A stretch of 64,000 nt of DNA from DATDIC01 sp963764525 (GTDB lineage Bacteria > Pseudomonadota > Alphaproteobacteria > Acetobacterales > Acetobacteraceae): contig CAVXTC010000021.1 of assembly GCA_963764525.1 (NCBI GenBank), forward strand, positions 62,001 through 126,000, read 5' to 3'. Positions 29,147 through 38,844 of this stretch are shown here, piece after piece (the stretch's first letter is position 1; each line of letters opens with the position of its first letter). Below the pieces are notes generated by a model. It did not search any database. It had not been told where the DNA came from and saw nothing but the letters and a program-made list of their open reading frames with translations. The position numbers were made by a program, and so were the translations under genes.

Positions 29147-30149
29147 CAATGTTCTGCGTGCCAGACCCACAGTGCGTCCGAATGACGACACAAGTCCAGG
29201 TCGCCAAGCTCGGATTTGGCTGCGCCGGCTTAATGGGAAGACTGGATCGCCGCCAGTCGATGCATCTGATCGAAGCGACCTTCGACGCCGGTATCACACA
29301 TTTCGATACGGCGCGCGTGTATGGCTATGGTGAGGCGGAGTCCGTGCTGGGCGACTTCCTTGCCATGCAGCGGCATCGCGTCACGGTTACCACCAAGGTG
29401 GGCATCCTGTCTCCTACGGCCTCGAAGGGCCTCGCTTTGGCGAAAGCCATCGTGCGACGCGTGGCACGGATCCACCCCGGCGTACGCCGGGCGTTGCGGC
29501 GGCAGGCTCAACATATGGTGCAGCAGGGGCGTTCGAGGTTCCTCAAATGCGACGGAGCCTGGAAGCCAGCTTGCGCGCGCTGCGCACCGACCAGGTCGAC
29601 ATTTTGCTACTGCACGAGTGCAGGCCACCAGATGTCCAGCGCGACGACGTGCTGGATTTCCTGGAGCGGGCTAAGGCCAGCGGCAGCATCGGCGCCTATG
29701 GGATCGGCACTGACGTGGACACGACACGCGTCGCCGTCGCCGCCGAGGGCCCGCTCGCTGGCGTTGTGGTGTTCGCCAGCGGCATTTTCGACCGCAACCT
29801 GGAGACGGTTGCGCCGAGCGCAAGATCCATTGTCATCGCTCACACCGCCTTGGGCATGAGGTTCACGCGCTTGCAGGCTGCCCTGGCAGATGACCCGACT
29901 CTGGCGAAGGACTGGAGCGATGCGCTCGGCATCGACGCGCGTGACACCGCCAGGCTGGGTCGCCTTCTGTTGCTGGGCGCGATGGCCAAGCATCCGAACG
30001 GGACGGTGCTGTTCTCCTCTAGCAGTGCGGCGCGCATCGCTCAGAACGCGTCGGCTTTGCGCGAGGCTTTGCTGACGCAGGCAACGCTTAACACGATGAA
30101 CCGATTGGCATTTGCCTGGGCCAGCGATCCGCGCGCGCAGGATGGATAA
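29143..30149 (+). pseudogene. aldo/keto reductase family protein, one frameshift
   Basis: NADPH-dependent reductase with a TIM-barrel fold. The N-terminal part shows LGFGCAGLMGRLDRRQSM, the catalytic Asp/Tyr region HFDTARVYGYGEAESVLGDF and the Lys in VTVTTKVGIL. A base is missing in a G-run near 29528; adding one gives QQGAFEVPQMRRSLEASLRA. The second frame carries DQVDILLLHECRPPDV and SIGAYGIGTDVD to 30149. ATG 29143 overlaps the flippase stop; ATG 29182 is an alternative. Together with the GMC oxidoreductase next to it, it may modify a sugar or lipid of the polysaccharide; that is inference. Confidence 0.75.
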
Positions 30150-31741
30150 GCCGACTATGCTGCTCGATCTATCACCGATTCCTGAAACCACGACGCTGGA
30201 AGCGACCTTTGTATTGTTGGCGCTGGACCCGCCGGCATCGCGTTGGCACGGCAACTCGACTCGGGCGGTCTGCGCGTGATCGTCCTGGAGAGCGGCGGGC
30301 CCAGCCTGGAGTCGTGTACCCAAGCATTGAATGAAGTCGAAATTGTAGGACTGGACCATAGCGGGTCGATGGAAGGGCGTGGGCGCGCGATTCAGGGCAC
30401 CAGCAAGCTATGGGCCGGCCAGTGCCTCCCATTCGACCCGGTCGACTTTCAGGAGCGACCATGGGTGCCGCACAGCGGATGGCCGTTCGATGCCGACCAT
30501 CTCGCACCATATTACCGGCGCGCCGAGGCGTTCTTCAAAGTCGATGGGCATGTCTATGACGAACGGAACTATGGTCACTTCGGACTGACTGCGCCGAGAT
30601 GGTCTGCCGGCGCGTTGCGTACCCACTTCACGGTGTATACGCCGCAAATCGATACCGGCCACCATCACCTGCGCGTCCTCCGGCACGCCTCGTCGCTGCG
30701 GGTGGTGAGCAATGCCACCGTGGTTGGGATCGATCTTGATAGCGGCGGAGGATCGGCCGCCGCGGTCAGAGCGCGGTCGCTGTGCGGTCGCGAATGCAAG
30801 GTCAACGCGCGGGCCTTCGTGCTATGTGCCGGCGGCCTGGAAAATGCCCGGATTTTGCTTAATTCCGATCATCAGCGGCGCGGTGGCTTGGGCAACGGCG
30901 ACGACTTGATTGGCCGGTTCTTTCAAGAACACCCGAATGGAATTGTGGCAAGCCTGACTGGCGACGAGTTGCGTCGTTTGCAGGACCGCTTCCGTTTGCT
31001 ATATCGAGGACCGTTTCGATTCTTTCCGAAATTCGCGCTGAGGGAGGAACAGCAACGGCAGGCACGGGTGCTCAATGCGAATGCCCATCTGGTCTTCGAA
31101 TACGGTAATCAGCCGGGTATCGGTGTCATGCGCGAGCTCCTTCACGCAGCGCGGAGCCGAAGAATGCCGGCGCGACCGTTGAGCCAGATGGGCAAGGCTG
31201 TCCGCAACATTGGCAGCCTCGGTACGTGTCGCCCGCCGGCGTTACATGCGAGGTCTGTCTCCGGACGGACGACCTACGGCAGTGCGGCTGCAATGCTACC
31301 TTGAGCAGGCGCCCAACCCTGACAGCCGGGTACAGGCTTTCGGACCAGCGCGATCCGATGGGACAGCGTCGGTTGAGGCTCGACTGGCGCCTGACCGATC
31401 TCGAGCACCGCACGTTGCAGGTCATTGTCGAAACTGTGCAAGAGGAGTTTGCACGTCTCGGTCTGGGTCACATCGTTCCAGAGTCCTGGGTGGCCGCGCC
31501 GAACGCTGACTGGCAAAGTAGGCTGGTGGATTGCTTCCACCATGCCGGCACCACTCGCATTGGGAAGGATCGCCGCAACGGGGCGGTAGACGCGAACTGC
31601 GCGGTGTTCGACGTACCAAATATGTTCATTTGTGGCGGATCAGTGTTTCCGACCTCCGGCTATGCCAACCCGACGCTGACGATCGAGGCGCTGGCGATGC
31701 GGCTGACGGACCACCTGAAATGCAAATTTAAGCCGGTATGA
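30142..31741 (+). pseudogene. GMC-family oxidoreductase, several frameshifts
   Basis: FAD-dependent alcohol/sugar oxidoreductase. The start MDKPTMLLDLSPIPETT runs into the FAD-binding motif, which needs a one-base correction near 30213 to read IVGAGPAGIALARQL. The main frame then gives VIVLESGGPSLES, GRGRAIQGTSKLWAGQC and FVLCAGGLENARILL. Two more shifts, near 31200 and 31335, are needed to reach the C-terminal GMC box in the last frame: CFHHAGTTRIG, VFDVPNMFICGGSVFPTSG and YANPTLTIEALAMRL. The start overlaps the aldo/keto reductase stop. With three breaks this gene is the most damaged in the operon. Confidence 0.78.
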
Positions 31742-31966
31742 TGAGACGATGAAAAACCGCTCCAAAAGGGTGCTCCTGAGGAAACCTGCGGCTGTTCACC
31801 GGGAGCGAAGCGGCAAGTTGTCGTTGGTGATCCATGCGGCGGCGGTGCCAGGCATGGCCTCCCCGCTCTTGCCGTCGCCGTTAAGATCGGCCTTCGCGTC
31901 CGTTTTAGCCGATCGTGGAGTTCATGATCTTCAATTGGTTGCTTCACGATGACTTAAGCCACGCTG

Positions 31967-33410
31967 GTGCATCGGACGGCCGATTCCGGGTTGCGGCTCT
32001 CGCAGGCGACGCGGGACGTGTGTGTGTCCTTGTTCCTCGCTGCCTTACTGCCTCTGCTCTTTCCCTATGCGGCGATAATGGTGGCCGGGGGTGCGGTTGT
32101 AAGGCTCTGCTATCCGCTGTACATTATCGCTGCGGCGGTCATCATTCTTGGCGTACGTCCGGCCGCCTACCCGGCATTCTGCGTTGCAGTTTTCGCCTTC
32201 GCTCCGTTTCTTCGACGGGTCGCCGACTATCAAGCCGGTTTCGTCGTCCTGAACCCGATTCTTCCTGGCACCTTATGTCGGCTTGCTCCCGGCGATGTAC
32301 TGGTTGCTTCGCTTGATCCTGCGCGGGCGACGCACTTGGCCGTTCACGGCCATCCTTTTCTGCACGGTTTACGCCGCATTCGCTGCGCTGTTCCAGCTTC
32401 GCTTTGTACCCGCGATATATGAGGCGATCCGCTGGGTGACGCCGGTCGCGTTGGCAGCCTTCGTGATCGAGAACCGGATCCAGGCTCCGCGGATTCGGAT
32501 ACATCTGCTGGCAATGTTGGCTTTCGTGCTGCCGGTGCTGGGCGTGTACGGCATCTTACAATTCCTGCATCCGCCGCTGTGGGATGTCTATTGGATGAAC
32601 AATATCCAGAACCCCACGTTCGGTCTGCCCGAGGCGTTTCGGGTTCGCGTGTTCAGTATGATGAATGCGCCGATGCCGATGGGCATGTTCGCTGCGCTAG
32701 GCTTCGTGCTGATGGCTGCATCTGGCTGGGTAACGCTGCTGCCGGCGCTTCTGGTGCTGCCGACTTTGGCACTGACGCTGATCCGCACAGCCTGGCTGGC
32801 ATGGGCAGCCGGCATGGCAACCCTGTTCGTCTTCGGCCGGCCACGCCAGAGATTGGCGATCGCGCTCGTTCTTGCCCTAGCGGCGGGCTGCTTTGGCCTA
32901 AAAGATGCCCTGCCGCCGACAGCTCAAAATCTACTGGATCAACGCCTCAATACATTCGCGGATATGCAAACCGACAAGAGTGCCGACGATCGGCTGGAGG
33001 TCTATGGGCGGTTCTCCGCGCGCCTGGCAGACCATCCGTTAGGCGAAGGGTTCGGCGCAAACCAGGGCACCGCAACGGAGAGCGAACACCGCGATCTCGA
33101 GGCGATCGACAGTGGGATCCTGGAGGCGTTCCTCATATTCGGAATACCCTGTGGCTGTCTCTACTTCGCCGCGCTTACCGGACTTTCAATCCAGGCGTTC
33201 CGCGCGATGCACCGCGATTCCTCCCGCAAACTCGTTGGTGGATTTGCAATGGTCTGCATGGTTGCCGCGACCCTCCCGCTGGGCCTCCAGCAGGCTGGCG
33301 AGCTCGGCGTGTTGGAATGGCCGGCCCTTGCGTTGCTGCTGGCTAGCAGCTGGGACGTTGACAATGGCATTTGTCGCGACCGCATGGGGTCGAAAACAGG
33401 CGTTCGATGA
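31967..33410 (+). pseudogene. O-antigen ligase / polysaccharide polymerase (Wzy-like), one frameshift
   Basis: Integral membrane protein with about ten helices, of the Wzy/WaaL type that joins repeat units in the periplasm. The first frame (GTG 31967 onward) encodes the first helices (LFLAALLPLLFPYAAIMVAG). An extra C near 32263 moves the frame; corrected, it reads NPILLAPYVGLLPAMYWLL. The rest, to 33410, has the O-antigen ligase pattern with a large loop (RVRVFSMMNAPMPMGMFAAL, DRLEVYGRFSARLADHPLGE GFG, EAIDSGILEAFLIFGIP). ATGA links it to the acyltransferase. The 225 bp before it (31742-31966) contain no clear gene. Confidence 0.75.
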
Positions 33411-33674
33411 ATGACGACGGCATCCGAACGGATAGGCAAGGCCCATGGGATCGCATCGTTGATCTGGTCGGAGCAGGATTTGAGCATCCAGCAGTGCATG
33501 GAGCGAGCCGAAGGGTCGACCTAAGGATTCTATTACCTCCGCATTATTTTGCGATATCCGTGTTGGTTTGGCACAGCATTCGCTGCACCTATGCCGTTGA
33601 TTATGAGGCTCGGGTCCTTGCCGGACCGGCGCACCCATCCGTAAACATGATCCTGCCGATGTTTTTCTCCCTTA

Positions 33675-35013
33675 GGATTTGCGGAGAAATTATCGAATCA
33701 GGATGCCGCTGAGAACGCCCGAATAGAATCAAGGAAGCGGCTTGGAGCGACGCGGATCGGGCGGTCTATTCTGGCGCGGTGATCGACCTTGTCGCCATGC
33801 GGTTGCGCTGGAAGCAGTGTGCGCGGTTTCTCGATGAACGGGGGCGCCGGCTGTTCGCGGCCAACGAGGCGCAGCGAGAGGGGCCTGGTGGGGTCACCGC
33901 GTTGTCGAAGGTAACCGGCTTGGCGCGCAGCACGATCAATCGAGGGATCCGTGAGCTGCGATCGGGGCACAACGAGATTGGCAGCCGCGTGCGCCGTCCC
34001 GGTGCGGGACGCAAGAGTGCGGTGACGCACCAGCCGGGGCTGCCGGCAGCGCTGGAGAGGCTGATCGAGGACGCCATCCGCGGCGATCCGTGTTCGCCGC
34101 TGCGTTGGATCAGCCGCAGCCAGCGTCACCTCGTCAAAGCACTGGCGGAGCAGGGGTTCCAGGTTAGCCAGCGTGTGGTGGCGAACCTGCTGCGAGAGCT
34201 GCACTACAGTTGTCAGGCCAATCGCAAAACTCGAGAGGGCGGCAAGCATCCGGATCGGGATGCCCAATTTGCCCACATCAATGCGACGGTGAAGGCGGCT
34301 ATTGCTGCCGGCGAGCCAGCGATCTCGGTCGACACGAAGAAGAAGGAGCTTGTTGGGGACTTCAAGAACAACGGCCGCGAGTTGCGCCGTCAGGGCGATC
34401 CCGAACAGGTCCGGGTGCACGACTTCAAGATACCGGAACTGGGCAAGGTCGCGCCATACGGTGTCTACGACATTGCCGCCAACCACGGCTGGGTCAGTGT
34501 CGGCATCGATGCCGACACCGGAGCATTCGCCGTCGAGAGCATCCGACGTTGGTGGTGCAGGCTCGGCCAGGTGCGTTATCCCAATGCCAAGCGTCTGACG
34601 ATCACCGCCGACTGCGGCGGCAGCAACGGGCCTCAGCTGCGTCTATGGAAGCGCGAATTGCAGCGCTTCGCCAATCAGACCGGCCTGACGATAACGGTGA
34701 CCCACCTGCCGCCCGGCACCAGCAAATGGAACAGGATCGAGCATCGCCTATTCGCCTTCATCACCATGAACTGGCGTGGCAAGCCGTTGGTCAGCCATCA
34801 GGTCATCGTGCAACTCATCGGCTCAACCACCACCGAGACAGGTCTCAAGGTCTGTTGCGAGATCGACGGCAACCTCTATCCCAAGGGCCTCAAGGTCACC
34901 GACCAGGAGATCCAGGCGATCAACATCAGCCGCAACGAATTCCATGGGGAATGGAACTACTCCATCGCACCCAACCAGCAACCACCCTGAAGCGGTTATT
35001 TCTCGGCAAGCCC
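33675..35013 (+). mobile_element. ISAzo13-family insertion sequence
   Basis: The left end (33675-33702) and the reverse complement of the right end (34986-35013) align without gaps over 28 positions with 20 matches (ggatttgcggagaaatt against gggcttgccgagaaata). TA flanks both sides (33673-33674 and 35014-35015), consistent with a TA target duplication. Inside is one complete transposase gene. The element lies inside an acyltransferase gene whose halves are recognisable on either side. Confidence 0.82.
33779..34990 (+). CDS. ISAzo13-family transposase
   Basis: 403 residues from GTG 33779, uninterrupted. The N-terminal helix-turn-helix part is TALSKVTGLARSTINRGIRE, and RRPGAGRKSAV follows. The DDE core is visible as AISVDTKKKELVGDFKNNGR (Asp), LTITADCGGSNGPQLRLWK (Asp) and TSKWNRIEHRLFAFI (Glu). 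These strings are diagnostic of the ISAzo13 family. As both ends are also present, the element may be active. Confidence 0.9.
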   Translation: MIDLVAMRLRWKQCARFLDERGRRLFAANEAQREGPGGVTALSKVTGLARSTINRGIRELRSGHNEIGSRVRRPGAGRKSAVTHQPGLPAALERLIEDAIRGDPCSPLRWISRSQRHLVKALAEQGFQVSQRVVANLLRELHYSCQANRKTREGGKHPDRDAQFAHINATVKAAIAAGEPAISVDTKKKELVGDFKNNGRELRRQGDPEQVRVHDFKIPELGKVAPYGVYDIAANHGWVSVGIDADTGAFAVESIRRWWCRLGQVRYPNAKRLTITADCGGSNGPQLRLWKRELQRFANQTGLTITVTHLPPGTSKWNRIEHRLFAFITMNWRGKPLVSHQVIVQLIGSTTTETGLKVCCEIDGNLYPKGLKVTDQEIQAINISRNEFHGEWNYSIAPNQQPP

Positions 35014-36006
35014 TAAGCGGCTTTCTGGTCGCCGGCAGCCTTGTGAAGACGCGGTCCATGGTGACCTTCATCGGACACCGCGTCGTACGAATCCTGCCGG
35101 CGCTTGCTGTCGAAATCACCCTCTCCGCGCTGATTCTGGGGCCGTTGCTTACGCAGCTTCCGCTCCAGCAGTATTTTTCCGGATCCGAATTCGCGTCGTA
35201 CTTCATGAACATCCTGGGTGATATCCACTACCGGCTGCCCGGACTTTTCGCCTACAACCCGACCCATTACACGGTAAACACGTCGCTTTGGACCATCCCA
35301 TACGAGCTGTATTGCTATCTGGCACTAATTGTCCTGGCCTGTTTCGGTGCCCTGCGCTCGCCCCTGAAGATCCTTATGTTGATCGTGCCCACTAGCGCAA
35401 TCTTCACCGGCATGGCGTTCCACACCGGCCAGATTGCGGACATGAGTAACGGCGGCCCACCGGGCAAGCTGTTGGTGCAGAGCTTTCTCGCCGGTTTGCT
35501 GCTGTTCATCGTGCGCGATCGGATTCGGCTGAGCTGGGGCCTTTTCATTGCCTCGGCGGCGATTACCCTGTTGTGCCTCGCGTGGCCGGTGACGACCTTC
35601 TTCGCTCCGTTTCCGGCAGCCTACACCACCATATTCCTCGGCCTGCAACGCCCGCGCCGGATCCCGTTTCTGCTCGGCGGAGACTACTCGTACGGCCTCT
35701 ATCTCTTTGCATTCCCGATTTCAACAGAGTGTCTCGGCGATCCTCCCTGCATGGCGCTTCCCACTTGCGAACATCGCCTTGGCCCTGCCGCTCAGCCTGT
35801 GTTACGCGTTCTTTTCCTGGAACTGCGTGGAGCAGCCGGTGCTGCGCCGCCGCAAGGCGCTGATCCAGCCGGTGGAGAGGGCGGTAGAGAGGATTTCGCT
35901 GCCATTTCGACGGCTGGCCCTCAGCACGTCAATCACTCGGCGTGTGCTGCGAGTTGATGCCAAAAAGGCCTGAGCTCGACTTTCCGCATTTTTGTCGGGC
36001 TGGCCA

Positions 36007-36130
36007 TCATGTCATGACCCAGAAGATATCCTCATAGGCGATAGAGCGAAGCGCGTCGTTGATCGGCAGGACGGTGCGTCCGAACGGACCTGTGGAGGCC
36101 CATCGGTTTTTCCAGAGCGACCAGTAGTCC
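36007..36130 (-). pseudogene. C-terminal remnant of an unidentified gene
   Basis: The minus strand reads DYWSLWKNRWASTGPFGRTV then LPINDALRSIAYEDIFWVMT and a stop, which looks like the end of a real protein. A stop upstream at about 36130 and transposase debris beyond cut it off. I cannot name the family. Nothing else is recognisable between the acyltransferase end and 36235. Confidence 0.3.
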
Positions 36131-36235
36131 TACTGCGTCATTCATTCTGCTCGACCGGCTTCTGACACCTCTGTCCGCAACAAGGACATCGGGGCAGACC
36201 GCGCGCCAAAGTCCGCAGCGTCGTTGGGGCGGGAA

Positions 36236-36627
36236 AATCAAGGCACGCGGCATCAATCGCGACCCGGTGCGGTCGTCACATGGCCACCTTCGTCAAGACC
36301 AGCGGCTTGCGCTGGCTGTCGCTGGGCGGTGATGCTGCCAGTCCCATTCGCGAGCCGGCGCTGGGCTCTGCCGTTCTTGACCGTGTTGGCGCCATCGGTC
36401 CGCTGGAGCGAGGGGCAAGGCAGACGGCACAAGGCGCTGACCGACTGGGCTCGTCAGGCGATATTGCAAAGTAAACGCTGGCTGCCGGATCGCCGCCTGG
36501 TTGTCGTCGCCGACAGCAGTTTTGGCGCGTTGGAGCTGATCGCTGCAGTCCGCAGGCATGTCTGCCTGATCACAAGACTGCGCCTCGATGCCAGCCCGTT
36601 CGAACCGGCTCCCAAACGCCGGCGGGG
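36236..36627 (+). pseudogene. DDE transposase fragment (IS4/IS701-like)
   Basis: Pieces in two frames: GKIKARGINRDPVRSSHGHL at the start, then ALPFLTVLAPSVRWSEGQGR, RHKALTDWARQAILQSKRWL, RRLVVVADSSFGALELIAAV and RHVCLITRLRLDASPFEPAP. The VVADSSFGALEL segment contains a catalytic-type Asp. Both protein ends are missing, and it joins directly to an IS3-type fragment near 36628. Confidence 0.65.
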
Positions 36628-37600
36628 CCAAATCGGCCGAGAGGAGGGCACGGTTGCAGAACTGTCGAGCCGGTACGGGGTGCATGCCAGCCAGATCCAT
36701 GCCTGGAAGAAGACGTGCTCGAGGGACTTGGCTCGCTGTTTGCCTGTGGCAAGGCCCGCGGGGCTGCTGGCGTGACGGCGGATGAAACGCAGCTGGCCAG
36801 GCCGTATGAGAAGATCGGCGAGCTGACCGTCGAGCGCGATTTTCTGCGCAAAAGGTCTGGTCCCTGAAGCGGGTCACGCGACTGTCTCTTGTTGACCGCG
36901 CGGATGTTGATCTGTCGATCGTGGCGCAATGCCGGCTTCTGAGGATTGCACGCTCAACGCTATATTGGCACGCGGCTCCGGCGAGCGTATGACGACCTGC
37001 GACTGATGCGTCGCCTCGACGAGCAGTATCTGACAACACCCTTCTATGGGTCGCGTCGTATGGTGGCGGTGCTGCGACGGGATGGCGAGACGGTGAACCG
37101 CAAGCGCGCGCGCCGACTGATGCGAGTGATGGGGATCGTGGCGATCTACCAGAAGCCGACTACCAGCTGGCCTCACCCGGAACACAAGGTGTACCCTTAC
37201 CTTTTTTGCGGGGCATGGTCATCGGCCGGCCCAATCAGGTGGGTGCGCGGACATCACTTACGTACCGATGGCCAAAAGGCTTTGTTTATCTGGTCGCGGT
37301 GATGGACTGGTTCAGCCGCCGTGTTCTGGCGTGGCGTTTGTCGATCGGAACGGAGACGGAATTCTGTGCCGAGGTGTTGCGGGAAGCGATGGCACGCAGC
37401 GGCATCAGCCGTTGGCTGACTCTTTTACAATACCGCACGCCTGCATCAGGCTCTCGGCTACCAGACGCCGCACGAAGTTTTCGAGGCTGCGCAGCCTGTG
37501 GATATGTGGACAACGCAAGCGCGTTGACCACATTCCCACAGGCACCGCAACGGCAACAGCAACAAAAGGGTATGATCGACGGGTAGAACCTGCTACGAAG
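36628..37600 (+). pseudogene. IS3-family element remnant (orfA and orfB)
   Basis: OrfA starts EGTVAELSSRYGVHASQIHA WKK and, after a shift near 36716, continues EKIGELTVERDFLRKRSG to a stop. OrfB follows as LSLVDRADVDLSIVAQCRLL, DDLRLMRRLDEQYLTTPFYG, SRRMVAVLRRDGETVNRKRA and RPNQV...FVYLVAVMDWFSRRVLAWRL in at least three frames. The middle of the DDE domain is deleted after EVLREAMARSG, and the end (LYNTARLHQALGYQTPHEVF) is in another frame. No intact ORF remains. The 150 bp after it, up to the tRNA, may include its right end. Confidence 0.72.
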
Positions 37601-37753
37601 CTTCGCTGCCCCCTCGCACGGGTAGGGAATTTGCAACCGGTGGGGTCTCTCTTAGCTCACCCCGTGTCCTGTCCAATGGATCGGGGTCACCTCACGAGAC
37701 GTTTTTCCGGTGGGAATCTCGGCTGAACAAACCTTCATAACCCACTGATTCCC

Positions 37754-37828
<75 letters not shown>

Positions 37829-37894
37829 AGCCGGGTCCGCACGCGGACGCCCGCATATACCGCCCGGCGCCGAATGCGGCAACCGCGCGCCGCC

Positions 37895-38617
37895 TCAGTA
37901 CCGTCGCAGCAGCGCCACCAGCCGCCCCTGCACCCGCACCTTGTCGGCCGGAAAGATCCGCGTCTCGTGCCGCTGATTGGCCGGCTCCAGCGCGATCGAG
38001 TTGCCCCGCCGGCGCAACCGCTTCAGCGTCACTTCCGTCTCATCGACCAGTGCCACGACGATTTGGCCATTTTCCGCGCTTTCTTCCTTGCGGATGATCA
38101 CCGTGTCGCCATCGAAAATCCCGGCATCCACCATCGAATTGCCGGCAATCTCCAGCGCGTAGTGCTCGCCATTGCCGAGCATCGCCATCGGCACGTCGAT
38201 GGAGGTGCCGTTGTCGCGCATCGCCTCGATCGGCAGGCCGGCGGCGATCCGGCCATACAGGGGCATCTGCACCGCCGCGGCGTCGTTGGCGGTGCGCACG
38301 CCGGCCAGGCGCGGCGAAAAATCCCCCCGGATCACATTTGGCGCGAACCCGGCGACCGCTCGTTCGCCCCCGGCTTCGGCCTGCACTGCACGCGCCTGCA
38401 TGTCGTCGGGCAGCCGCACCACTTCCAGCGCCCGCGCGCGGTGATGCCGGCGGCGCAGGAACCCCCGTTCCTCGAGCGCCGAGATCAGTCGGTGGATGCC
38501 TGATTTGGACTTGAGCTGCAGCGCTTCCTTCATTTCCTCGAAGCTCGGCGAAAAGCCGGTCTGCTTCAGGTGGCGTTCGATGAAGACGAGCAGTTCGTAC
38601 TGCTTGCGGGTCAGCAT
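37895..38617 (-). CDS. lexA: LexA repressor
   Basis: SOS-response repressor of 240 residues. The N-terminal winged helix begins MLTRKQYELLVFIERHLKQT, with the recognition helix region KSKSGIHRLISALEERGFLR. The self-cleaving domain has the Ala126-Gly127 bond (GRIAAGLP), Ser161 (EIAGNSMVDAG) and Lys199 (TEVTLKRL). ATG 38617 is preceded by GGAGGGG, so the in-frame upstream extension to 38701 is rejected. A LexA box lies about 100 bp upstream, so autoregulation is expected. DNA damage with activated RecA would trigger cleavage. It is the last gene of the trp-moa-lexA group on this strand and is intact. Confidence 0.95.
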   Translation of the reverse strand: MLTRKQYELLVFIERHLKQTGFSPSFEEMKEALQLKSKSGIHRLISALEERGFLRRRHHRARALEVVRLPDDMQARAVQAEAGGERAVAGFAPNVIRGDFSPRLAGVRTANDAAAVQMPLYGRIAAGLPIEAMRDNGTSIDVPMAMLGNGEHYALEIAGNSMVDAGIFDGDTVIIRKEESAENGQIVVALVDETEVTLKRLRRRGNSIALEPANQRHETRIFPADKVRVQGRLVALLRRY

Positions 38618-38719
38618 GGATCCCCTCCGGACGCGCGCCGGTCGGACGTGCGTTAACGAACCGATGGGCAACGCGGTACAGGTGCATGCCCTCCGGAACA
38701 AACCGGCAACGACACCGTC

Positions 38720-38734
38720 GTTCTATGTTGGTTC
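38720..38734 (-). promoter_or_regulatory. LexA (SOS) box, GAAC-N7-GAAC
   Basis: On the minus strand the sequence is GAACCAACATAGAAC: two GAAC half-sites as a direct repeat with 7-bp spacing, the alphaproteobacterial LexA site. It lies 103 bp upstream of the lexA start codon, with no other gene start on either side, so it most likely mediates lexA autorepression. Confidence 0.8.
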
Positions 38735-38844
38735 GCGCCGTGGCGTCAAGCTTATGCGAAAGAAAAGTTTAGAAATTGGCTTCATGGCGGCCCGTAATGA
38801 GTACGGCACGGCCAACCCCTCCCACAAGGGGAGCGGGAGTCACG

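Larger units (their letters stand above)
33407..35973 (+). pseudogene. acyltransferase 3 family protein, split by an ISAzo13-family element
   Basis: Membrane O-acyltransferase (OafA/YrhL type) that would decorate the polysaccharide. The 5' part, 33407-33674, reads RVDLRILLPPHYFAISVLVW HS and ends ILPMFFSL. After the insertion, 35014 onward continues SGFLVAGSLVKTRSMVTFIG, RILPALAVEITLSALILGPL, then NTSLWTIPYELYCYLALIVL and GDYSYGLYLFAFPI. A further one-base shift near 35720 leads to ALPLSLCYAFFSWNCVEQPV and the end at 35973. The start overlaps the polymerase stop (ATGA). The insertion plus the shift make it non-functional as given. Confidence 0.8.
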
